Positions 18,634 to 26,300 of a stretch of DNA of 63,862 nt are shown piece by piece (the first letter of the stretch is position 1; every line of letters starts with the position of its first letter). Source of the DNA: Planctomycetes bacterium RIFCSPLOWO2_12_38_17. Lineage in GTDB: Bacteria; Planctomycetota; Brocadiia; Brocadiales; Brocadiaceae. The translations under genes and the position numbers were made by a program. The notes beneath the pieces are model-generated. The model was not told the DNA's origin and made no database searches. It was given only the letters and a program-made list of their open reading frames with translations. The DNA is taken from assembly GCA_001830285.1 (NCBI GenBank), contig MHYY01000011.1, forward strand, positions 1 to 63,862. Reading direction: 5' to 3'.

Positions 18634-19992
18634 ATGGCGAGAACAGGCGTTATTTATGTTTGTCAAAGTTGCGGCTGGAAGAGTCTGAAATGGGTCGGAC
18701 GGTGCGGCGGGTGCGGTGAATGGGATTCAACTGTAGAAGAAATCAGTACAGGCGCTGATTTGAGCAACAAATCAGTTGCCTTAAACCGAGGATTACCACA
18801 GCCGATAACAAGCGTAAAATCATTAGAGTGCCCCTGTATTGAAACAGGAATTAAGGAGTTCGATAGGATATTGGGTGGCGGGCTGATTGCGGGGTCTGCT
18901 GTATTAATCGGAGGAGCCCCTGGAATTGGTAAATCTACCCTCCTTTTACAGGTATGCCATTGCATAAGTGCGAAGGGTTACAAGACCCTTTATGTTACGG
19001 GTGAAGAATCAGCGGCTCAGACAAAGCTCAGGGCAGAAAGATTATCAATCCTTTCGGATAATTTGCTGGTTGTTGCAGAAACAAATTTAGATTTTATTCT
19101 TGAATATATACATAATACAAATCCAACGCTGGTTGTTATAGATTCAATTCAGACGGTTTATAAACCACAATTGGAGTCTTCCCCTGGAACAGTAGCGCAA
19201 TTACGCCAGTGCGCAAATGAGTTAATATACACGGCAAAATCAACTGGTTCTGCTATTTTTCTTGTCGGGCATGTAACTAAAGATGGTATAATTGCGGGTC
19301 CTAAAGTGCTGGAGCATATGGCTGATACTGTTTTATATTTTGAAGGCGAAAAATTTCAGTGGTACCGCATCCTGCGGGTGGTCAAAAATAGATTTGGTTC
19401 TACCGACGAGATTGGCATTTTTGAAATGAGAAAAAACGGATTACAGCAGGTAGAAAATCCAACAGAAATATTTATTTCTCGCGATAGAAAGACGAGTACT
19501 GGTTCTACCGTTATTCCGTGTCTGGAAGGCACGCGCGTATTACTGGTTGAAATTCAGGCGCTGGTAACAAGGGCAAATTTTGGCATACCCGAACGAAAGG
19601 TAAGCGGGGTTGATTACAATCGCGTATCAATGATACTTGCGGTCCTTGAAAAACGTATTGGATTGAAATTGGGAGGGCAGGACATATTTGTTAATATAGT
19701 TGGAGGTGTTCGGGTGGATGAGCCTGCGGCAGACCTTGGAATCGCCCTGACTATAGCATCCAGTTTCAAAGAAAAGGTGGTACCATCAGACACTTTGGTT
19801 ATAGGCGAGATCGGACTGGGAGGAGAAGTTCGAAGCGTGAATCAAATTGAATTGCGATTGAAAGAGGCACAAAGACTTGGTTTTAAAAAAGCAGTTGTTC
19901 CAAAGGATAATATTAAAGGTATAACCAAGGAGTCAAAAATAGAACTAATTGAAGTGCATTATCTTTCTGAAGCAATTGAAATTATGGGGTGA
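18634..19992 (+). CDS. radA: DNA repair protein RadA
   Basis: A 452-residue RecA-like ATPase/helicase that helps branch migration during recombination. An N-terminal zinc finger has Cys10/13/24/27, Walker A is GGAPGIGKST near 92-101, and the RadA-specific KNRFGS motif is near residue 250. The C-terminal Lon-protease-like domain is present (IFVNIVGGVRVDEPAADLGIAL). Order clpC-radA recalls the Firmicutes clpC operon, although a terminator and repeat separate the genes here. Confidence 0.96.
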   Translation: MARTGVIYVCQSCGWKSLKWVGRCGGCGEWDSTVEEISTGADLSNKSVALNRGLPQPITSVKSLECPCIETGIKEFDRILGGGLIAGSAVLIGGAPGIGKSTLLLQVCHCISAKGYKTLYVTGEESAAQTKLRAERLSILSDNLLVVAETNLDFILEYIHNTNPTLVVIDSIQTVYKPQLESSPGTVAQLRQCANELIYTAKSTGSAIFLVGHVTKDGIIAGPKVLEHMADTVLYFEGEKFQWYRILRVVKNRFGSTDEIGIFEMRKNGLQQVENPTEIFISRDRKTSTGSTVIPCLEGTRVLLVEIQALVTRANFGIPERKVSGVDYNRVSMILAVLEKRIGLKLGGQDIFVNIVGGVRVDEPAADLGIALTIASSFKEKVVPSDTLVIGEIGLGGEVRSVNQIELRLKEAQRLGFKKAVVPKDNIKGITKESKIELIEVHYLSEAIEIMG

Positions 19993-19996
19993 TTTA

Positions 19997-21004
19997 ATGA
20001 ATTGGAATAAATCAAGACTTTTAATTCTGTTTGCATTGATTGTTTGTATTGTATTTATAAATAATTCTGTTGGAATTTATGCCGACACTTATAGTGACGG
20101 TCAGATTACTGTGAAACACGAAGAAATAAAAGTTAAAAGGAACCGACAACAAATTCAATTTGAACATCCTTTTGAGATACCGGCGAATGTAATTACAAAT
20201 GCATTATCATATATATCCTATGAGGAAAAGGGCCTGCTGAAGAAAAAAGAAGCAATGAGGGTTTTTCAGGATGATGAAATAAAAAAGTTAGTTCCTTTGA
20301 TTATACAGTCTTTTTCTGTTGCAAAGCCAACCCAAGCGGTAACGGTTTCCTCTTTTTCTGAGCGCATGCTTTTAACAGACCAGCAGAATTACTGTGTAAT
20401 GTTTGTTCATGAGCGGTGTCTTAATATTGTTTTCAGCCGTATACATATGTTTCAGACGTATAATGATTCAATGTCCGATAAAAGGCGACACACCCTAACG
20501 AGAGAAAATCCAACGGAGATAAGCCACAGTCGTTTCTGGAAATTGATTCCATCTGAGGGGCAGAGGCTTGAAGCGGATCACGAGAACTGGCTCGTTGTTG
20601 ACCTGTCCGAGGAATTATATCAGCAGCCGGTGGTGCAAAGAGTCGGAACGGTTGAGGAAAAGTTTAAAAAGGGTACTTCAGAACTTGATGAACGTCTTAA
20701 AAGGTTGGAAGAAAAGCTGGATGGCGTGGATGCTGCGGAACGTGGTGCTGAGATGGTTTCTTCAGAAAAATTAGATACCGGGAACAATATTAAAAACAAG
20801 CTCATTATCTTGCGTGAAATGGTTAATGACGGAATTGTCTCAGAAGAGGATTACAACTACAAAAAGGCAAAATTGCTTAGGGAAGGCATGGAGAACTTGA
20901 GTACAAAAGAACAACTGCGTACGATAAAAGACCTTGCGGTGGATGGATTGATTACAGAAGATGATTATAATGAGAAGAAGAAAGAACTGCTAGATAAGTT
21001 TTAA
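19997..21004 (+). CDS. Exported protein with coiled coil and two SHOCT-like motifs
   Basis: About 335 residues with a signal peptide or anchor (LLILFALIVCIVFINNSVGIYAD). The middle region (about 30-200) is unrecognised. A short coiled coil follows (EEKFKKGTSELDERLKRLEEKL). The C terminus has two SHOCT-like motifs: KLIILREMVNDGIVSEEDYNYKKAKLL and LRTIKDLAVDGLITEDDYNEKK, each split here only for description. SHOCT motifs are thought to aid oligomerisation. I use ATG 19997, just after the radA stop, rather than an upstream start inside radA. Function unknown. Confidence 0.7.
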   Translation: MNWNKSRLLILFALIVCIVFINNSVGIYADTYSDGQITVKHEEIKVKRNRQQIQFEHPFEIPANVITNALSYISYEEKGLLKKKEAMRVFQDDEIKKLVPLIIQSFSVAKPTQAVTVSSFSERMLLTDQQNYCVMFVHERCLNIVFSRIHMFQTYNDSMSDKRRHTLTRENPTEISHSRFWKLIPSEGQRLEADHENWLVVDLSEELYQQPVVQRVGTVEEKFKKGTSELDERLKRLEEKLDGVDAAERGAEMVSSEKLDTGNNIKNKLIILREMVNDGIVSEEDYNYKKAKLLREGMENLSTKEQLRTIKDLAVDGLITEDDYNEKKKELLDKF

Positions 21005-21147
21005 TCAAAACACCTGCCTCTTGAAAATATTTATGTGGTATCGGAGTGAAGTAAGGGGTTCACAATTGAGAAACACTATCGCTAATTTATGCATTTAATC
21101 ACTAGCCGCGAATTTGGCGAATTAACCATTTTACGAAAGGTACTGAA

Positions 21148-21375
21148 ATGAAAAACAAAAAAGACATCACTATTTCCAGAAACATCATTGATAAAGAAGG
21201 AGGCATTGTTATTTTATCAGTTGGTGAATATAAAAGATTATGCGAAAAGGCTGTACCTACATACTATCTGGAAGGCGAGGATGCCGAGAAACTCGACAAA
21301 CTCGTAGAAGAGGGTTTTAGCGCATATCGTAGGGGAAAAACAAAAAAGATTGATTCATTGTCGGAGCTGGACTAA
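21148..21375 (+). CDS. Putative type II antitoxin (Phd-like)
   Basis: A 75-residue protein with the segment GGIVILSVGEYKRLCEKA, recalling Phd/YefM-type antitoxins, and a charged C terminus. It ends 4 bases before a RelE-like toxin gene, the usual antitoxin-first arrangement. RBS GAAAGG lies upstream of ATG 21148. The family call rests partly on this pairing. Confidence 0.65.
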   Translation: MKNKKDITISRNIIDKEGGIVILSVGEYKRLCEKAVPTYYLEGEDAEKLDKLVEEGFSAYRRGKTKKIDSLSELD

Positions 21376-21379
21376 GAGA

Positions 21380-21637
21380 ATGGATATCAATGTTACTCCC
21401 CGTTTTACAAAAAGCTATCAAAAGCTGCCAAAGGATATACAGGGAAAGGCAAAGGCGAAGGAGTCTATTTTTAGGAAGAATCCCTTTGATAAACAACTCA
21501 GGACTCATAAATTATTGGGGAAAGAAAAAGAGGCGTGGTCGTTTTGGGTAGATTATTCGTACCGAATAAAATTCATATTCCTCAAAAAAGATCAGGTTCT
21601 ATTTCTGGACGTAGGTAAGCATGATTTTTACAAGTGA
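21380..21637 (+). CDS. RelE/YafQ-like mRNA interferase toxin
   Basis: An 85-residue basic protein with the RelE/ParE-superfamily pattern: FTKSYQKLPKDIQGKAK, then LRTHKLLGKEKEAWSFWVD, YRIKFIF and a C-terminal FLDVGKHDFYK. The terminal HDxxY-type ending is typical of RelE-family ribosome-dependent nucleases. I use ATG 21380 because it follows the antitoxin stop directly. The pair appears intact. Confidence 0.75.
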   Translation: MDINVTPRFTKSYQKLPKDIQGKAKAKESIFRKNPFDKQLRTHKLLGKEKEAWSFWVDYSYRIKFIFLKKDQVLFLDVGKHDFYK

Positions 21638-21667
21638 TTTTTTTAAAAGGAGGATGTGGTAAAAGCC

Positions 21668-22031
21668 ATGAAGAAATACGTATTGGGTGTATTGTGTGCA
21701 GGATTTTTAGGTAGGAGCCGTCTCCCGACGGCAATTTTATGCTGGGTAATAGTTCACCGCAAAGGACACGAAGACTTCGTCGTGAGCTCAGTCGAACGAA
21801 CGAAGAGAAATAACAAAATAAAGTGGAGCATCCGCATAGTTTTTCTGAACGAACATAATAATATCAACGCAGGCATCATCTGATGCAGACTGATTCTTTG
21901 AGTTTACAGATTTAGATGCAGGTAAGTATGTTATCAAGGCGATAAAGAAGGGTTATAAGAGATATAAGCGGACAATACGCATTGAAGAGGGGGAAGAGAA
22001 AGAGATTGAGATAAAAATGAAGAAGCAGTAA
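21668..22031 (+). pseudogene. Decayed secreted-protein gene with carboxypeptidase-regulatory-like C terminus
   Basis: A start with a strong RBS (AAGGAGG) opens a signal peptide (MKKYVLGVLCAGFLG). The reading then runs into dispersed-repeat DNA and stops at 21881-21883. In another frame, 21861-22031 encodes a domain end (ASSDAD, stop, FFEFTDLDAGKYVIKAIKKG, ending MKKQ). This parallels the last domain of the propeller protein at 23359 (TTSNDGGYFECEGLGTDTY). The TGA at 21891-21893 sits where the paralogue has glycine, so GGA to TGA is likely. Frameshift, nonsense change and missing middle all indicate a remnant. Confidence 0.7.
21798..21844. repeat. 47-bp direct repeat, left copy
   Basis: This segment (AAGAGAAATAACAAAATAAAG ... 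GCATAGTTTTT, abbreviated) recurs at 22846-22892 with about five mismatches in 47 bases. The two copies bracket the vapC region. Confidence 0.65.
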
Positions 22032-22139
22032 AAATAAAATGGTTGTTAGTAATTTATAATACAAAGGGTCCATATATTGTCTTTTGGAGGAAGTATAGTA
22101 TATGAAAACTAGCCTAAAAAAGAGGAATTATGGATATCT

Positions 22140-22461
22140 TTTCCTGAGACTAATTAGTCATGATTACGCGCTACCTACTCTTGATAGAGAATTAGCTATT
22201 TTAGCTAAAGCAATCCGAAATTCTTGTAAAGAGATTGAAAGAGCTAATACGAGCAGCGAAGATTCAAAACAAAATAAAAGCGTCAACTTGCCTTTGTGCA
22301 TTTTTTGCCTTGAGCCCTTTTAGAATCTCATATTGTGCAATATGTGAGATTGTGAAACAGCGATGTTCACTAAGGTATTCCGATGCCCTTGCCTTAACAG
22401 AACTATTTCCTTTAAAGAGTTCTGATAATATATCTGTATCAAGCAGAGATGGTTGATGCAT
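22140..22461 (-). pseudogene. VapC-like PIN-domain toxin, frameshifted
   Basis: The first 65 codons read as a PIN toxin: SLLDTDILSELFKG carries the first catalytic Asp and ISHIAQYEILKGLKAK the conserved Glu. The frame then ends at TGA 22264-22266. In the next frame the line continues plausibly (ALAKIANSLSRVG) before further stops near 22160. The acidic C-terminal residues needed for the nuclease site are lost, so it is probably inactive. The intact antitoxin lies 9 bases upstream. Confidence 0.65.
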
Positions 22462-22470
22462 TGGTAAGTT

Positions 22471-22698
22471 TTAGTCTCTTGAAAAATGGCTTCTGTCAAA
22501 TGCCAGTTTTTCTATATCCTCAATGTCTTTTGGAGAAAGGCCGTCATATACCGTAGAGGCAAGGGAAAGTATATCAAATTTTTCAGCGTGATAGTCTTTG
22601 ATTATAAGACTTACTTTCTTATGTTCTGTGATGTTGTAAAGTGGAGATATTGGTTTAAAGACTCCATTTTCATATATTGCTTCAACTGTTTTTGTCAT
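22471..22698 (-). CDS. AF2212/DUF104-family antitoxin
   Basis: A 75-residue protein starting MTKTVEAIYENGVFKPI, the classic opening of AF2212-like antitoxins, followed by VSLIIKDY. In that family it partners a PIN-domain VapC toxin, here decayed immediately downstream. Complete and in frame. RBS GGGAGAAA precedes the start on the minus strand. Confidence 0.8.
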   Translation of the reverse strand: MTKTVEAIYENGVFKPISPLYNITEHKKVSLIIKDYHAEKFDILSLASTVYDGLSPKDIEDIEKLAFDRSHFSRD

Positions 22699-22782
22699 AG
22701 CTTTTTCTCCCTTTATTTGTGATTATACTTTTATTGTGAGTTTTGTAAAGGGTAAATTAAGTCTTTTTAGGGGAAAAAAGAC

Positions 22783-22811
22783 TTGACAAACATATTTGAT
22801 TTGTTATCTTA
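22783..22811 (+). promoter_or_regulatory. Possible sigma-70 promoter
   Basis: TTGACA (22783-22788), 17-base spacer, ATCTTA (22806-22811). The -35 is perfect, the -10 weak. A terminator at 23187 lies between it and the next gene, so its target is unclear. Confidence 0.35.
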
Positions 22812-22845
22812 ATAAAAATAAAAGTTCCAAATTAAAGTGTGCAGT

Positions 22846-22892
22846 GAACAAAGAGAAATAACAAAACAAAGTAAAGCATCCACATAGTTTTT
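22846..22892. repeat. 47-bp direct repeat, right copy
   Basis: Matches 21798-21844 with about five mismatches. Both copies adjoin other repeat debris. Confidence 0.65.
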
Positions 22893-23103
22893 ATGCTCAT
22901 CCTATAACTGCCCCTGCGATCGTTCGAATGATCATTCGACAAGCTCAGGATGAGTAAGACTATTTCATCCGTGCATGGTAAGCCTGTCGAACCACTAAGA
23001 CGAAGTCTCGGCGTTTCTGCGGTGAGCTGAACTGCTACAATATAGGCAAATCCTTGAATATTTAATATAAATTCTGAGGAGAAAGCGAATGGCATTATCC
23101 TTG

Positions 23104-23127
23104 CAAGCCAAGCCAAGCCAAGCCAAA
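23104..23127. repeat. Short tandem repeat, about four to five CAAGC units
   Basis: CAAGC is repeated head to tail. A slippage-prone microsatellite in non-coding DNA; no function visible. Confidence 0.6.
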
Positions 23128-23186
23128 TAAGACCTATTATCAAATGGACAACGCCTCCTTTGTTGAAGGAGGAATAAGCAAATTAC

Positions 23187-23226
23187 AAACGCCTTTTCTG
23201 GTGGAAATTCCAGAAAAGGCGTTTTT
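23187..23226 (+). terminator. Strong terminator-like hairpin
   Basis: AAACGCCTTTTCTGG (from 23188) and CCAGAAAAGGCGTTT (from 23210) form a near-perfect stem of about 14 bp with an 8-base loop, followed by a T run. An A-rich flank on the other side could allow bidirectional action. It insulates the propeller gene at 23359 from upstream transcription. Confidence 0.8.
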
Positions 23227-23358
23227 TGTGTTGAATATTTACCTAGTTATATCTAGCAATAATTTTCACGAATTAACTCTAATTTCCTTTTTTATTCGTG
23301 ACCATTCGTGTTCATGCGCAGCTCCTAATAGTTTCTTATCGAAAAGGAGGTAATAAAA

Positions 23359-26300
23359 ATGAGAAGTATACCATCATTTTGTATGCCGGTTTTATTGGCA
23401 CTTTTTGCACTGAGCGGAGTCGGAGTGTCAATACATATTCCATCGGCGGCTGCGGCGCCAACGGTGACAGCCACCATTTCAATTGGGGGTCATGTCACTG
23501 GCGTTGGAGTCAATTCCTCGACGAACCGTATCTATGTGGCAAATTATGAGAGGGGTACGGTTGCTGTAATAGATGGCGCTACCAACTCGGTAACATCTAC
23601 TATTTCGGGTATGAGTTATACTCATGGTGTTGGAGTCAATTCCACGACAAATCGTATCTATGTGACAAATTATTATTACGTCAATACGGTGAGTGTGATA
23701 GACGGCGCTACCAATACGATTATATCTACTATTCCGGTTGGATTTGGTGCCCGTTACGTTGGAGTTAATTCCACGACAAACCGTATCTATGTGACAAATT
23801 TACAAGCTGGTACGGTTAGTGTAATAGACGGCACTACCAATACGGTTATCTCTACCATTTCGGTTGGGAGTGGGAGCAACCCTGATGGTGTTGGAGTCAA
23901 TTCCTCGACAAATCGTATCTATGTGGCAACTGGGGGTAGCAAGACGGTTAGTGTAATAGATGGAGCTACCAATACGGTTATCTCTACCATTTCAGTTGGG
24001 AGTGGGAGCACCCCTGCGGGTGTTGGAGTAAATTCCTCGACAAATCGTATCTATGTGTCAAATGGTGGTAGCAATACGGTAAGTGTAATAGATGGAGCTA
24101 CCGATACGGTGATATCTACTATTTCGGTTGGGACAAGTCCCAATGGCGTTGGAGTCAATGTTTCGACAAATCATATCTATGTGGCAAATGGTGGCGGTAC
24201 GGCTAGTGTCATAGATGGCGCTACCAATACGGTGCTATCTACCATTTCGGGTGTTGCAAGTGATCTCCATAGCGTTGGAGTCAATTCCTCGACAAACCGT
24301 ATCTATATGTCAAGTTTTGGTGGCGGTACGGTTAGTGTAATAGATGATTCTCCGTCTTCACCGCCCACTGTAGTGACAAGTTCAGCGACCGATGTAACGT
24401 CAAACTCCGCAACGCTCAATGGCACGGTGAATGCCAATGGGTTATCAACAACGGCATGGTTCAACTACGGCATCACCAGCGGTTCGTACACCGGCACATC
24501 AACCACACAATCAGTAAGCGGTTCAAGCGATACAACTGTCAGCATCGGCATCAGCGGACTTTCATCGAGCACGACCTATTATTACCGGATAGCGGCATCA
24601 AGCAGCGCAGGGACCTCGTATGGAAGCGAGGCATCTTTTACCACATCAGCTCCACCGGATACTAGTGCGCCTACAGGTTCAATCAGCATCAACAGCGGCG
24701 CTTCATACACTAATTCAACAACAGTAACCCTCAGCCTTACAGCTACGGACAGTGTGGGAATAACAGGATATTACCTTTCTACGAGTTCCACCACCCCTTC
24801 CGCATCTGCCTCTGGCTGGACGTCTGTTGCCTCGACTACCAGCTATAGTGCAAGCGTAACTTACACCTTAAGCAGCGGGGACGGCAGCAAAACGGTGTAC
24901 GCATGGTACAAGGATGCAGCGGGGAATGTATCAAGCGCAGCAAGCGACTCCATTACCCTGGATGCAACAGCACCAACCGTCACCATCACCAGTCCCACAA
25001 CCAGCGCTACATATACTTCTACAACCAGTACCATAAGTCTGGGTGGGAGCGCATCGGATAGTACGAGCGGGGTAAGCAGTGTGACGTGGAGCAATAGCGG
25101 CGGAGGTAGTGGGACGGCAAGCGGAACGACGAGCTGGAGCGTTTCGAGTGTAAGCTTAACGAGCGGCAGTAATGTGATAACGGTAACTGCCACAGACAAT
25201 GCGGGCAATACCGCTACGGATACGATAACGGTGACATATGGGGGCACATGGGCCACCAAAACCTCAATGTCTGCGGCACGGTCTTTGGCTGCGGCAGGGG
25301 TGATTACTGATGTCCTCTATGTTGCAGGCGGTCATGATGGGACAGGAGGGACTACTACGCTTCAGGCATACAATCCAACAACAAATACCTGGAGTACTCT
25401 GGCACCCATGCCAGGTCGTCGGTATGCCGGAGATGGTGCTGGCGTAATAGATGGCGAGCTTTACGTGCCAGGGGGATGGAACTATCCTGACAGCAGCCTT
25501 CCACAGTCCCAGTTATATGTCTATAACCCCGGTACTAATTCGTGGAGGACCGAGACCAGCATGCCCACGCTTAGCGGTGATGGAGCTTCCGGCGTAATCA
25601 ACGGCAAGCTCTATGTTACAACCGCAGCCAATGGTTACAGTGGCTTCAGAAACTTCCTGCATGTTTATAACCCGGTCACCGATACCTGGAGCAGCCTGGC
25701 TTCATCACCTAATGCCCACGCAGACCCGGCATTTGGAGTCATTGATGGAAAATTCTATGTGGCAGGTGGAGGCGATGCGAACGGGGCTCCCTCTAGTAAA
25801 CTGGATGTATATGATCCAGCCACAAACACATGGGCTACCAAAGCCTCCATGCCAGCAGCAGGATCACATTTTGCTAGTGGGGTTTACAACGGTAAACTCT
25901 ATGCTGCAGGGGGGTATATAGGCGGCGCCTCCTCTAATACCGTGTATGTATACGACCCATCGGCTAACACATGGACAACTGAGACCTCAATGCCAACAGC
26001 CCGCTACGGTGCAGCGGGTGGCGTCATTAGCAATGTATTCTATGTTGTGGGAGGCATCAATAGCACGGGTAGTACTCTGGCAACTGTCGAAGCGCTTACA
26101 TTTTCATCACTTCCTACAACACCAACGGCAACCGTGACTGCAACGGCAACTGCAACGCCAACACCAACAGTGACGGCAACTCCTACAGCAACGACGACAC
26201 CAACAGCGACACCAACGGCAACCGTGACTGCAACACCAACAGTGACAATTACACCAACACCTACTGGTTCACCGACACCGACGCCTATAGTAATAGTTAC

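Larger units (their letters stand above)
22699..23358. other. Intergenic region: promoter, repeats, terminator
   Basis: This 660-base stretch holds a possible promoter (22783-22811) and the right copy of a 47-bp direct repeat (22846-22892). It also holds palindromic-repeat debris near 22897-23000 (words such as ATTCGACAAGCTCAGGATGA), four CAAGC units (23104-23127) and a strong terminator hairpin (23187-23226). Reading frames here are translations of repeats and were not annotated. Confidence 0.5.

Noticed and set aside
22102-22323. Plus-strand frame of 73 codons with GGAGG upstream
   Set aside because: It lies antisense to the decayed vapC coding sequence and has no recognisable family. The minus-strand reading explains the conservation better.
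22832-23143. Minus-strand frame of 103 codons
   Set aside because: It is a translation of repeat debris and the CAAGC microsatellite, with no RBS and no family resemblance.
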